A stretch of DNA of 64,000 nucleotides from Hyperoplus lanceolatus (Eukaryota; Chordata; Actinopteri; Uranoscopiformes; Ammodytidae), in NCBI GenBank assembly GCA_026929865.2, contig CM049403.1, positions 9,586,001 through 9,650,000 on the forward strand, written 5' to 3'. Positions 12,992 to 27,141 of this stretch are shown here, piece after piece. The notes beneath the pieces are model-generated. The model made no database searches, was not told the DNA's origin, and saw only the letters and a list, made by a program, of their open reading frames with translations. Position numbers and translations under genes: made by a program. Numbering within the stretch: position 1 is the stretch's first letter; the number at the start of each line of letters is the position of its first letter.

Positions 12992-13833
12992 CCTCACACT
13001 GGCTTTTTTATTGAATAAAAACAATGTGCTTAGGGAAGTATGAAACCTCGGGTCCACCAGGGCCGGCAGGAAACATGGAATGGACAACATATCTACAGGG
13101 TAGAGTAGTCTGAAGAACAGCATTTCCTGAAGATGCTCTTTAATTAAGTTCCCAGAGGGAGGTAGTTAGCTGGGTTGGGATGGTGTTACATTAGCTTGTC
13201 CTGCGTCCTGGTCCTACCCTGAACTGACTTTGTTTCTGGCTCTGTTGTGTGAGTTTATTGTTCTTGCGTCTTGTGCACCGGCTTTGTGCATGCACCGTAG
13301 CCATGGGGAACAAAACAGAAGAATTTGTCAAAACATTTGCTCTCGTGGTGACCAGGTTTCATTCGGCGTCTGGTTTCCATTTGGTTCTTTTTTAATTGGG
13401 GAGAATGTCCCAATCAGTGTTTTGCTCTTGATGCAGAGGGAGAGAGAGACGACCTCCCGCCTCACCATACCGAAAGCCAAGCACTTCATCGACTTCGACT
13501 GCAATAAAAAACCCTCACATAGACACTTGTGCACGTGCATACACACATGTTCAAATTCAAGAGCAAGGTGCGCACACAGCTGAATTCCTTTCAATGGGCA
13601 AGACATGTGCATGTGTGTGCACACTCCCATATTTTTTTTGTTGCTGCCTTTAACACACCTGGCACACTACGACAGGGTAATTTCCAATGAAGTGTTTATA
13701 ACATAGAGTCAGGTTTTTAACATGAGCCACATCTCTCGGCCCCGCGCCTGCCAAGAGGCCCCTTTCGATTCCAAGCTGCACTTAGCCAAGTAGAACAGGA
13801 AGAGAGAGAGACAGACTATATGGGAGGAAAAAA

Positions 13834-13969
13834 AGAGTGAAAAAGAGCAAGAAGGGATGAACAACAACTTTATTAGAGCTTTACATAGAATAACTCAGCC
13901 TAGAGTGAAAAAGAGCAAGAAGGGATGAACAACAACTTTATTAGAGCTTTACATAGAATAACTCAGCCT
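13834..13969 (+). repeat. Perfect tandem duplication, 2 x 68 bp
   Basis: The 68-base unit starting AGAGTGAAAAAGAGCAAGAA and ending AATAACTCAGCCT occurs at 13834-13901 and again at 13902-13969 without a mismatch. It is either a recent duplication or an assembly artefact. Confidence 0.97.
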
Positions 13970-14475
13970 ATATAAATATATATAATATACGGGCCAATGT
14001 GCAATTTGAGATGCAAAGGCACATAGCAGCAGTGTATTATTTCAGGGTGTGTGCTAAGGTACGGGGAGCGAGGCCAAAACTGAAAAGTGGCTGTAATTAT
14101 GAACTATGTGGCAGGAGAGGAGGCCATATGTGCACAGGCTCAAGGTTAAAGGCGCTATTACTCTGGGAGGTGCAGCCGACTGTGGTGAGGAGGTAGACGG
14201 TTAATTCATCTTAAGGGCTGGCTTTTGATGTGCAGTGACCAGCTCAGCTAAACCGGCAAAGACGACACAAACTGCTGCCTATTAGCAAGTTCAAACCACA
14301 TTTAAGAATATATTTTCCTGATATCTGTATACTTAGAAGGTAGATATATTTGAAGTGGCAGAGAGGCAGTAGATGTTAAAGTAGAAGTGTAATTTCTCTT
14401 ATTCACATGCACAAAGTCCAGACTTTTCCCACACTCGACTATTTGTGTAGCCGCTTGTGCCAAACTGACCAGAAA

Positions 14476-14497
14476 GTGTGCGTGTGTGTGAATATAA

Positions 14498-14535
<38 letters not shown>

Positions 14536-14541
14536 GTGTGC
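14476..14541 (+). repeat. (GT)n microsatellite, interrupted
   Basis: Two GT blocks separated by an A/T spacer, about 250 bases from scfd2 exon 5. A G14 homopolymer follows at 14586-14599. Confidence 0.95.
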
Positions 14542-14788
14542 ATGAAAAAAAGTGAACTGCAAGCATGGAAGGAAGGTGATGGAATGGGGGGGGGGGGGGT
14601 TCTAAAACTCTGATAGAAATCCTCCCATTAGCAGTGGAGGCCGACAGAGGAAATAAACAATCAGCTGTTCCCACTCTCTTTTACTCCCATTTTCCCATCA
14701 GCGAATTTGGCAATGAGTGTTGCAATGCTCCTGGAAGTAATCATGGAATATTGATCAATTAATCCCCCCCCCCCACACACACACTTAC

Positions 14789-15089
14789 CGGTGAGTTTCT
14801 GGAGCAGAGGGCTGAGTTGGGTCTCGTGGGTGATGACAAAGGTGAGGGCTCCTATCAGCTCTCTCTCTAGCTTCTCCACCTCCACCTGCTCCTCCTCCTC
14901 ATCCTCTGCTTCCTGGGCCTGGTCAGCGAGGGAGTACAGGTAGACCAGCAGGAGGATCAGCTCATCTGGACCACACTCTTCCTCCCCGGTCCTACACCCA
15001 GAGGCCAAGCTGCTGTCCTCACCTCCACGGGGCTTCATCAAGGGCAGAAGCTGCCTCAACATGGCGGGGAACTCAGAGTCTCCCAGAGC
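14789..15089 (-). CDS. scfd2: scfd2 coding exon 5 (residues 430-529)
   Basis: This is a 301-base minus-strand exon with acceptor GTGTCACAG|GCTCTG and donor CTCACCG|GTAAGT. It runs 100 codons in phase 0 and leaves one base for the next exon. It encodes LRQLLPLMKPRGGED, then ELILLLVYLYSLADQ, then TQLSPLLQKLT at the end, matching the vertebrate order NQLLPMIKP, ELLILLIYIYS and LSPLLQKIT as I recall it. Between them is a strongly acidic run (EAEDEEEEQVEVEKLERE) written largely in GAG/GAA codons, and a short insertion (SSLASGCRTGEEEC). Both make this region longer and more acidic than my memory of the mammalian protein. This is the last exon I can place. About 150 C-terminal residues remain unaccounted for and should be encoded further 3' (lower coordinates or beyond the left edge). 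Confidence 0.95.
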
Positions 15090-15169
15090 CTGTGACACAC
15101 AATGCAGAAACACAAGACACAGACAATGTTGTCTTCCTTCAAGAGACACATAAAGCAGCTATGATAGAT

Positions 15170-15535
15170 TTTCAAGTTTGTCAGCGGATACCTAAACCGA
15201 TGTGTTGAATTTTCATTTGTTCGATGTCGATACCAATGCAAATGTTTTTTTATTTTATATGACCATGGTAAACAGATAATATCTTGTCATATAAAAATAC
15301 TGCAGCATCTTCATCACACTGAATTGTGTGATGGCATGGGGGAGTCCCCGCCCCAATTTGCCTTTATTTTAATCCGGGTAGGCTACTGTTAGATGAGTCA
15401 GACCAATTTACACAGCATTAAGGCAGTGCAAAATGGATGCATTCAACATCCGCTACTGTCATTGGCTGATGCCACTTTATTTTCCAATGGGCCGGTACCG
15501 ATGTCCAGCCGATACTAATGTAGGTGCATCCCTAA
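15170..15535. mobile_element. Possible hAT-like remnant
   Basis: The right end, read on the minus strand, begins TAGGGATGCACC and continues with a GATACCGA-type motif further in. This beginning is common to many hAT-like elements of fish. The left end (GATGTCGATACCAATGC) is only loosely similar. Boundaries and duplication are not clear. Confidence 0.4.
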
Positions 15536-16140
15536 TTCTGTGCCCATAACACATGGTGATGAGTGCTGAGATATGGATATTGATTAATGGGGAACTTGGT
15601 GTTGGAGAGTAATACTGCATGTGTAAAAAACGTTGTCCAACGTCTGTAGAATATCCTCCAGTGATGTCACTTGATGCAGTTTGGGTTGAGGACGACAAGT
15701 TTGAACATGAGAAAGATCTTGAAATAATGGATCTTAGCAGACCTCAGTAGCATGCTCCTCGCCCCATGATAAATGATCTGCAATCAAGTTGCAGTTAGGA
15801 TAATGTAGGAGCCAGGTTTTCACAAGGAAAAAGAAAAAGTGGAATAAGAAAGAAAGTAGTCTGGTTGTGCTTTTTAAACTTTAAAACCCTGAGGCACAGA
15901 CTATTTCACAGATCTAATATTACACGTTTGTTACGTTTATAGCAGGCGTTCTTTGTGACTGTTGTGAAACTACTGTAATTGTTCACATCAAAAGCAAAAC
16001 AAATGTGAGTGAGCTCATCGTTCCATTAGCTAATTTTCCTGCTCTGTGAGTGGCTGAGGTAACGCTTCATTTTGTTTTAATCCATTGTTGGATTTGCATG
16101 GGCACTGATTTGACTGTTTACCCTTTCGCTCTGTCTGCAC

Positions 16141-16243
<103 letters not shown>

Positions 16244-19200
16244 TCAGTGCAGTGACCTGTTTTTGTGAGCTTTGTCTGAGCAGGTCTGAACAGTTGCGCT
16301 CTAGTCTAACACACTGTTGTTCACCGGACCGTTTACAGAACACTGGCCGGTGAGCTCATAGTCCTATAAAACAAGGGCGTGGATCTAATCTAACCGATGA
16401 ACAGCATAAAAATGTAATGAAAAAAAGAATAGGGCTGAAAGGGGGGAAAACAGAGTGGAAGGCAACAGTGAAAAAATAAAGCAATGAATAGAAGGAGTTG
16501 TGAGAGACACTACAAGAGGAATTAAGCTTGATGATTGTATAAAAGGGAGTGATTGTTGACAAGAGGACAGTACAGTTTGTGTCTGGTAGAGCTACAAATG
16601 GCCCCTGTGGATGGATTTCATTTTGACGAGGGATTCCTTTGTGTTCCTCTCTCTCACCGAAAACAAACAGGCTCTGAGAACGAGAAGGGCTTTGGAGAGC
16701 ATGTGGTGGTGGTGTGGGCCCAACAGGGGGCGGGGGGGGATTCTGTGTCTGACCCAGGAGAACTCTGTATGAGCCAAAGACGCAATACAATGAGATGGTT
16801 AGCCAGAAACACTCACAACGGACTGACTGACTGACTGACTGACTTTCCCTCACAAAGACATTTTCGGAGGAGACTTTAAAGGACAACGACGTGGAGTTGT
16901 CTTCAACAGTGACTTTCCTTGACCATACACAAAAGGAGTCGAATGTATCATGTGCCTCGAAATTACAGTCCTACGTGAACAGATGCTGGCTCAAAAGGTG
17001 CCATCTGCATTAGTCACATCCTCCCAACGTCCGATGTATCAGAAGAACAAACTCTTTCCCCGCTCCAAACAGGGGCCTCCTCCTCCCTGCCTTCAGACCC
17101 CAGCCAACTGAAACTCGCCCCCTCGGGACAGTTTGAAAAAAAAAATAATAATCACACCGCACATATTTCTTCTTAAATATTGTGAAATCAAATTCCTCGA
17201 TGAGTTGTACTCATTCTTACTGCCAAAAAAACAATGCTTGGGATCTTTTCCCTAGCTCGTTTTTTTTTGCTGTTGGACGGACGGCAAGCGAGGAGAGAAA
17301 ATGACATTAAGGGGGTTTTATTCTTGTTGAAAAGCAAAACAGTTTCTCTTTCAACTCTCACTTTTAGAGCGATTGATAACACATATGTCCGTACATGTCC
17401 AGTAGGATATGGACATGTGATCTCTGGTCTTTTCAAATGAAGTGTGACGATGTCAACAAGTTACATTTTGACGGATGGAGCTGGCCTCAGATGTTCCTGC
17501 TATACCATCTTACTTTGCCATCAGAAGCTCTGAGTGTGTGGTTAGGTGGAGAGCTGAACGAGCATCATAGATAGATATAAAGTTCTATTGTCATTGTATT
17601 TAAAATACAATTATGTCTGCAGCACCACTCCAAATAGCAGCATTAAGTATCTAAAATGGCATGAAGAGGTAATAATAAAGTCATCATAGAAATCAGTCAG
17701 TCGTAAGAACAGTCAAATAAAAATAATATATTGAAAATACCTTCTTAAAATAAAATAAAGGGAGGGTGCTGCACATGTGTATAGAAGTACTTCCATCATA
17801 CCTGAACTCGTGTTTTTTGGCTATTGTTGTCATTGAACATGTGGTCTTAAACAGAGTGTGATAGCTTACAGGGTTGGCTAGCACTGCAGCCAGAAAGGAA
17901 AACGGTTGTTAGTTGGATCACAATTATCATTATGTAGTTGTATCTGGCTGCTAACTTGCATACAAATCATCATCTCGGAATACTCAGAGGAGGCTTGCAA
18001 GGCTATCCCTTCATGCATTACCCAACAATGAGAGAAAAAAGATTTTATTGCATACATCATTTAAAAGTACTTAAAAATGTTTATAGTGGTACAATGGTTA
18101 CCTTTAGTCTGAAATCCAAATGAAGCAAGGTCAAATGTAGCTGTAAACTAATAAGGTTATTCACTTTTCTGTTGTTGCCAGTTTTTGTTTGAATCTAATT
18201 TTACTTGCACATTTTGGTCAATTTCCTGCACCTGGAGTGTGTCTTATGACAGCCCATAAAGTATGAAAACTGAATTGGAGTTTGTGAAGATTGAATTAGA
18301 AACCGTATAGCTGAAAGTAAATATTGGATATTACCAAATGTATTTGATGCATGGACATGCAACTCAAGCACAATTTCTGCCATCACTAATGTCTTTCTGT
18401 CCCCAAGATGTCTTGTTGTTTTCTCTTTTTTTTTGGTTCATGCCATAATGTGTATATGTTCTTAGACGTGAAAGGAAGCATGCACAGTTACTGGGTCCCT
18501 TCAGTAGATCTATAAAAGCCGCTGTCAGCAGCGTGACATGGCGCCAGAGCAGGAAATGGGAGATCTTTGCTACAGAACTGATCCTGAACTGAGTGAAACT
18601 GAGTGGGAAAAATGACTGACTACAAGCTCTTTCCAGCACTCAACAATGGCCGACTCACAGAGCTGGCACGCGGTTTGACTGGAAAGGTAGAAGGGCACTG
18701 CACACCTCTGGGAACAGAATGAAGCAGAGTACAGGCTTAAGTGTGGTATTAAGTGGTATTAAGTGGTCCACCTACAACTTTTAAATACTTTTACAGATGA
18801 AAGTGTCATTAATTAAACACTAAGAAAAAAAGCCCATTTTTCTGCTAATACCAGTTTGTATTCAAGTTGACCTATGAAGGGTATCTTTCCACCACAGCAT
18901 TCCCCTAAGATTTACTTCAGGAAACGTTATAAAAAATACTCTCAATGACCGACTCTTAAAGAATGTTACCCAATCCAATCCAAATTTAAGGTCCGCAGCG
19001 CAGATTTAGGTGGCAGCGCTCGTGGCCTGAACTGCAGAATTACTGCAGTAATAACAGGAAGCTAACGTTATTATTACACACCATTACTGAATGCTGACTT
19101 TACTCTAATGCCACTATTACACACAATTATATCATTAAAATGACATTGCTCTGTCAAAACAATGCTAATTTTAGGGATTGCAATTTCTCTAAATAAAGCC

Positions 19201-22200
19201 ATGTACTTCAAATGACTTGAGATTTCCTTATCATGACAGAATATTCCCCAAAGAAAAAAACGACTACTTCTGGGATAAAAATATAGAACATAGCATTTCT
19301 TTGTTCTCCGAATAGGCTCAGCAGGAATGATGCCTTCATTCGCCTGCTGGATCATTGGCACATGACTGAAACATCGCAGGCTCCTGGCTCACGCCCCTGC
19401 ATCGATCATGAGCTCTCTCTAGCGTTGAGTTCTGGTTTGAATCGGCAATGACAGTGATTGACAGATTATCGTTTGGCAATTCCAACCATCCAGGGGTCCA
19501 TAAAGCCTGTATATCTCGCCCAATCACAGAGCCGGGGCCAAACTCCGCCTCCTGCTCGGCACAGCCTGAACAGGAAACCAGCTCCAGATGCAAAGCCTGG
19601 AGGAAGGTGAGTGTTTCAGATGCAGCACAGCACACTAACCACAACCAGGCCTCGCTTGCCTTTGCTTGCTGCCTGCACAATGAACCTTTTTCTGGGCCCG
19701 AGGGGGGCAGGGGGAAGGGCAGGTATTGGGGGGAGCTGGGGGACCTTGTGGGAGCATGAAGAAAAGTTGGCTATAGGTCAGTTCTTCTAGTCAACCAAGC
19801 ACAACCTTGGACAGGAATCGCCTTACGTGGCGGCCAGACAGTTCATCATTACCATAGCAACTAGAAGAAAAAACTTGTTGGCAGTCTTTTGGAAAATGCA
19901 CACATGTGCTTGATTTGGCGAATGCGTAATCACATCCAATTTGTATTCACCAACAACAACACGCAAAGCTGGAAGGGACACAAGCAAAGCTCTAAAAAAC
20001 TAAATCCATAAATCTTGACTTTAGAAGTGAGCAACTACACTCAGACTCTAAATGATGTACAGCAAGTTCTCCATTGATTTAAAGTAGAACAGCTGGAGAA
20101 CAAACAAGTCTGTCTTCGCCCTCAGACAGACTGGCAGGACTTTGAACATGTAAACATCTAAGCTCAAGAGCAAACTCACAAATAAACACTTCCACAGATC
20201 TTTTGTATACGAGTGTGTCTTATCTGAGCCTGCCAGCGCACTTGAAAACACACATAGAGCATCTCGCCATGGGGACACACACACTCACTGTAACCTGTGG
20301 TGAGGAAAATGATGAATCCAAGAAGGGCTTCACCGGAAAAGTTCTGTTTATCGAACGGCGGAAATTTGCCCTAAGTTGAGCGGGAATGGAAAAATAAAGT
20401 TTATCTCCGGCTCGCTTTTTTTCCCCAACCATTATTCTGTCTTGTGTGAAAGGTGTGGACAGCGGCTCGTGTCTTTTACAAGGGGGAAGCGGAAACCTGG
20501 CTATAAACACAGGGAAGAGCACGTCTGCACACTGGATCATACAGATACTGAACATTGGAAGATACTCAATGAATCAAATCACTTAGCTAAGCGTTGTGCA
20601 ACAATAGCTTGATTTTCTAATACTGACTGCTTTAGTATGATTGTGACAGTATAGTGACATTTCTGAAGTGAGAGCTTTGAATTGTAACAAAACATACTTT
20701 CTTGATACTATATTTCCGTGGTAGAGATAAATATCCTCCATACGCATAAGGGATTCACAGGAAAAAAACGCACGCATGAAATCCAGGGTCACTGTTTTTT
20801 ATTGTATCATTATCCTTATCAGCCTCACTCTCACTGCTAATGCAAGCCAAACTGTTCCTACGGCCGCTGCTTCATATTAAAAGCATTCGACTGGCGAAAA
20901 CACCAGGTGGCTTTTCTTCTGACGCACTCACAAAAAAGTGCAATGTATTTCTTCACTGAGGGTTAGCGCTGACTAAATTTGTTGCAGCTCCAAAACAAGA
21001 TTTAAGTAAATTCCACCTGTAGAGAATAGGTTGTCTGTGTTGCATGGGGCGGTCACAGTAAATTGGTAGATGGATGCAAGGTAACCAACTTTAAAATGCC
21101 ATGCTGTTGTGTGAAAAAAAAACACTTGTGCCATGGGCAGCGTGTAATTTGATCGAGTTTGCAATGACTTAAGACTGAAAGGAGAGCTTGTGTAGTATTG
21201 AATTGTGCTTGTTGTTACCAACAGTAATCTTATTTAACCTCCAAAAAGTCTGTCGCTACTCTCTCCTCCAGAAATATCATCAACATCATCCAGATGAGCT
21301 GAGGTCTCAACAACACTCTGCTTCAATGCATGAAAGGAAAACACACAAGGATTTTCTTTATAAACATTCTAATAATACTCAGTAAACTATGGAATGTACT
21401 GGTACGGAATGTACTCTACGGGCTTGACCACCACTCTATTGCTCATCCATCAGTAGGTTAACTCTTGCAAATGTCACCTAATAGAACTCACACATAAGCC
21501 AAATCAGAGCAAGACATTCAGACAAATGTGATTTACTTATTGGACAGATTGTTGTAAAATGAGAGGTGCAATGCTAGACACAGGGCAGTGGATGGAAAAA
21601 GCTCTTCAAGGTGAGGTGACCACTGGTCTGGCTCCAGCAGCCTGGTGCTTGTTATGTTTGTGGGAACACAGAGACATAAATCTTTCCTTTTTAAATGAGG
21701 CTTGTATTACCACACAGAGTGCAGGGTGGGTCTGTTTCTGTCAATGTAGGCGAATGCGCTCAATAGCTTTCACACCAGTCCTTCTCCCTTTCACCTGTTA
21801 TCCTCCCTAAGCCACTGTCTACGCGTGCATCTCCCTGCCTTTTATCTGTACTTTTTTTTCTCTCCTCTGCTCTGGTGTGTCAAAGGTTGGCCTCGGCTTA
21901 GAGCTGGAGGGCTGTAATTTAGAGGGGAGACGTGGGACCCAATCACAGACACAAACACACAGTAACCGCACGCCGCCCCGCCACCACCACTCAGCCACAC
22001 GCTGGTCACTGCAGCTGGACTCTGTCTGCCTGGCACACGACAACATGCCTGCTGCTTATCACACTGCAGTCCCTTTGGCGCTCCAGTAGTCGGGTGGGCA
22101 AAACAAAATTGAAAAAAAAAAAATCGGAAAGGTGCATCAAGGACATATTCTGTGTTTGGAAACATAAGGGGAATTAATGAGGCTTTATCGTTGCCACATA

Positions 22201-23326
22201 GGCTGCAACAGATTATGGCGTAATTCACCAGATGAGAGTAGCTCTGCAGCCCGCAAACCCCAGGGCCATGTTAAAACCTCCCGCACTTTTCTCACACTGT
22301 GAGAAGCTGGAGTGTACTCGTTCAAGAGCACATGCACGCGCAGACACATAGACACGCACACATACACACACAAACTCTCCTAATATTGCCAAGGACAGTA
22401 CATCACATCCACTACTAATTGACTCAGGAGGCTCCAACAGGGAGAAAAACATCCTGAGGTAAACAGACGGTTTCTAAACGAAGAAGAATGAAACAACCGC
22501 AATTTATGCAACGGAGTCCAAAGCAAAACAACTGGCTTCAACATAGTTTCTAGGTTTCAGTCTTACAGCGGTCAATCAGAAACATGATACGGACATAACA
22601 CAAGAAATCACATTATTTTCCAAGGGGGTGGGTGGATGGGGGTTAACCGGCATGAGAAGGCTACTTCAAAATAAGAGTGTGGCTTGTCTGGCTAACGGCA
22701 ACTGTGGTAATGTGTATTGGAAACTTAGTGTTAACCTTAGATTTATGTGAGAAAAAAAAACATATTTTTAGTTATTATGAACATGTCTGCATAACAGGGA
22801 GATTTAGTATTTGGTGTTTGAGAGATGCAGTGTTTCGGTAGTGCTCCTATGCCTGTGGTAACATTCTAACATTAGGGGGCACTGTTGCACCACAACGGGC
22901 CCAGGGAACGCTTGATCTCAGCATGCACAGATCGAACCTCAGCTCGCCTCTTTCCCTCCAAAACTCCATCCCTTTTCAACTTATTGGAGGAGTCTTCAAT
23001 GGACAGGAAATGGACTGTAGTCAATATCCAAGTTTTGGATATTTTTTAACTATTAGCTGTATGTGAGGTGGGTCACAGCTGGGCAATTGTGCATTCTGCA
23101 TGGTTGACATCAGCTCTTCCTCCGCATGCGGTCATTCGTTAACCTGGCATGGTGTCATCACTACAGGCTGCTGCAGTGTAGATGCAGAGCTCTGTCATAT
23201 GCTTATGTAGTGAAGTTTGAATAAAACATGGAATCCATCGTGAATAACCAGAGGGCTATGTCACTGTATAGTGTACTGTGATGTGAGTCATTACAGTAGA
23301 CGCAGATAGTATGCTCTCAAAAGAGG

Positions 23327-23328
<2 letters not shown>

Positions 23329-23375
<47 letters not shown>

Positions 23376-23387
23376 TGTGTGTGTGTG
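23329..23387 (+). repeat. (GT)n microsatellite with GAGAGAGA interruption
   Basis: GT units on both sides of a short GA block. Confidence 0.96.
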
Positions 23388-24196
23388 TTTTAAATATGGG
23401 GAGAACCTTTACTGAACCCCACTTTTACAGAAAAAGTCACAGAGGTGACTATATTTATGTGTTAACGAAAAAGAACTTAAGTGCACATCTGCTTTGAGGG
23501 AAAGAAGTGCCAACTGCTACAGTAAGTCTTAGCAAGGGAGGACTGTGTATTTAGATGTGCACGTGTGTGTGTGTGTGTGTGTGTCTATTTGTACGTGTGT
23601 GTGTTTTTGCATGTTTCTGTGTAAATACGGTGTACATTATAATCTGGACTGTCCCGCCAACCTGTGCTTATCACTATCATAGACACTGACAAACACGCCT
23701 CGACATGGCTGCTCTTCCCTAAACATTTATAAAAACGCTCATTGCAGACATGGGAACAACTAATCTCCCCCCCATCTCCCCGCAAGCTCCACTCTTGTAC
23801 ACACACCTGGGTGGATGTTGAGACGAATCATATGCTCAGACATTTTAACCAACATTTCGTAAACAAACAAAACAAATCCTGAAAGAAAAAAAAAAGAGAA
23901 AAAAAATTGGAGAAGATTGGGAAAGAGGGGAGTTACGTCTGGGATGACGGGAAGGAAATGTAGTGAGACCTCCACAGAGAGATGTTATCAGTGCAGTGAC
24001 GGCAGTGTGAGTGTGCGAGGTCATGTGACGTTCCCCCATGACCATCATTATGATGTGACTCAGAACGATTTTCTATTTACAAGTCAGTTATGACTAACGG
24101 TATTATTTACTGTCTAAGCTGGGGCTAACGAGTCTCTGGTCTCTATGTCAATAAGAATATACCTAAAGGAATTCAATATGGATTATAACATACATG

Positions 24197-24382
<186 letters not shown>

Positions 24383-24910
24383 TAAAGGCATTATTTGGTT
24401 AAGACCATGCAATAAAACTGTTACAGGCATCCCATTCCTTTTTTTTAATAGAAACCCCTAGTTTCCACAAAAAAGAGAGAGAAAACAGATTTAGGAAATA
24501 AAAGCCACATTAGGGGACTTGTGGCGAGAGGAGGAAACCTTCAAAATAAAAGTTTAGCAGAAATAATGGCAATTATCCTTCCTCCATGGGTTTTATTTGG
24601 ACGAGACGGACGAAATCTGAACCATTTCAAAAGTTTTCCTCACAAATGCTGACAGAGAAAGCCACGCTGTACAATTAATTACATTATTTTAAGACAGTGA
24701 CTTGTCCTTCGGCGTATCAGAGCAGTGGGCCGTGAAGAAAAACGCTCTTTATGTGAGTAATCTAAAACGTGAGACAGAGTGGCATTCTGATACTCAGCAC
24801 CTCCTCTGTCACACATTACATACTATAACGTGCCACCGCTAACACAGGTTGTATGGAAGCACGCTGGTCCCCATTAAAACACTAGGAACCCAGTCTGGTT
24901 GGACGTACGT

Positions 24911-25085
<175 letters not shown>

Positions 25086-25358
25086 TACTCAACAGGAGGT
25101 ATAAGTGTTGCGTTGGTGTTTACTGAAGTGTCACTGGATAAAATACGAAGGCACGAAGAAAGAGAGCAGGCGCACAGCCATCTTTCTGCAGACTACATGT
25201 CTACACACCCATCACCCTGCATGAATTCCATCTGTTATATCACTTTGAATATCATTGGGGTTTTACCAGCATCTCTTTATTGGCAGTTCATTTGAACATT
25301 TACCCATATTTTAATGAAAGGGGCAAAAAAAGGCGCAGATATAGATGGGCTCAGGATG

Positions 25359-25363
<5 letters not shown>

Positions 25364-25436
<73 letters not shown>

Positions 25437-25477
25437 ATATGTTTGTGTGTACAGACAAATATGTATGTGCACGTGCA

Positions 25478-25504
<27 letters not shown>
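25364..25504 (+). repeat. Composite (GA)17(GT)18 microsatellite with second (GT)n block
   Basis: A GA run (25364-25397) passes directly into a GT run (to 25433). An interrupted purine-pyrimidine alternating spacer follows, and then another GT run (25478-25504). Confidence 0.96.
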
Positions 25505-25508
<4 letters not shown>

Positions 25509-26239
25509 ACAAAACCCATCCTGGTCTGCTGACATTAGTTCGACACACACAGGCTGAAATAGAACAATACAAACAACATCACCCAGGGTTTGTGCTGCAC
25601 AAACATTCCCAGAGCGGTAAGCCCACCAGCTCAGCTAAAAGCACCGCCAGGAGGGGCAAGCTAAAACCATTAGCACAGCTTAACACTTCTTTTTTTATTT
25701 ACTTTGTCTAGGACTAAATACATCATTCTGTCCATTATTGTCTCCCTTTCCTATCCCAGATTTCTTCACCCATTCCCCTCTGTGCGTCCCCCTCTCTCGC
25801 TCTCCTGCCAAATCACACAGACTCTTCAACACTTCTGACGTGCTTAAAAAAAAAAGTATTTCCCCCAAGACCATCATAACTTACATCTTGACAAAATGAA
25901 AACTGGTAGAACTCACAAGCACGATAACACAAATCAAATAGAATAACGGCTCCGCTGAGGGCCTGGAGAGTCCTGTATGACTGAGATAGTGTTGGAGACC
26001 AAGTGAAAAGCATGGACAGTTTGCAACACCTGACTCCACCCTGTTCCAATTCCTCACCTTATCTCCCCCTCGGTCCAATGGACAACCTTAGCTTCCCATA
26101 TTTCCCCCCATCACACATTAAGCATCCTCCTTCCCTGAAGTGTCCTGCACCTTTCAGACTGTTTGCATGGAGAATTTCCACACCAGTGCGCCTAATAAGA
26201 GGGGGTAAAAAAGCAGTTGTATTTTTTAGTTAGGACTTA

Positions 26240-26256
26240 GGGGGGGGGGGGGGGGG
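26240..26256 (+). repeat. G17 homopolymer
   Basis: Seventeen consecutive G in scfd2 intron 4. Confidence 0.95.
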
Positions 26257-26955
26257 TTCTAAATGCTGGCAGCTGTTTCCAATGGGATTCTGACCCCCAT
26301 CACCTTCTGGGTCCATATTCCAGGTGGATCTTGTATATTAAAGACATCATTGACAGTCCCCCTGGCCTGTATTTTTCCAAGTTAAGGATGACAGTGTGCC
26401 ACAGAGGCTAAACCAATGTTTGACTGGCCTCTGATAAATAATGCTTGATGTCTGGTAGTAAATCCTCAGACCCCCCCACCCCCCAACCTTGCGTAGTTCG
26501 TACACCATGAAAATGTCTCTCTTCCTCATCCTCTGCCATCATGTCTGTCCTTCCAGAACAGATGGTAAACACATCCCTACTACTGCCCTGTCTGTCTGTT
26601 TGTCTACGCCGTGATGCAGCGCAGAGCCCTAGCTGCTAAACAAGATCCAAACACATCAAGCTGGCAAAGAGGTTCTGCTTCTCCAAACACCACTGAGGCC
26701 GTGAGAATTACAGTGTCACTGATGCTCTGTGCCTGATGGTTGTAAGTGTTCAAGTATCCAAAGTATATACCACTTAGCTTATATTACCCCTTTACTGTGT
26801 TTGGGTTGGTTAATATGTCATTTTCCCACAACTACTGTGTGTGTAGTGCTCTCACACTGACGGCATAGGTGGAAAGTAACCGAGTGAGAAAAGAAACGCT
26901 TTCTTTTCTTTTAATCGTACAGTCTCGATTTCAAAATGATTTCAGAATAGTAGGA

Positions 26956-27141
26956 TCTCGGGGCGCTTGTGGTGTTGTGGTTAGAGCCCCCCCAAAGAGG
27001 TTCAGTCCTCAGAAGCAGCAGACGGATTCGAATCCCGCCCGTGGTAGTTCTCTGCATGTCATTCCGCTCTCTGTCCCATTTAGTCTCTGTCTCTCCAAAC
27101 TGTCTAATATAAAAAAGCCAAAGTAAATCTATGAAAAAAAA
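26956..27141 (+). mobile_element. tRNA-derived SINE, copy 2 (plus strand)
   Basis: This is the same family as the copies at 35371 and 58341. The head is GGGGCGCTTGTGGTGTTGTG, the B box GATTCGAATCC, the body TTCTCTGCATGTC and the tail motif CTGTCTAATA followed by A runs. A perfect 12-base target-site duplication, AGAATAGTAGGA, flanks it (26944-26955 and 27142-27153). Confidence 0.93.

Noticed and set aside
16356..16886. A 176-codon minus-strand open stretch
   Set aside because: Low-complexity, hydrophobic and serine-rich without recognisable motifs or splice context; probably chance.
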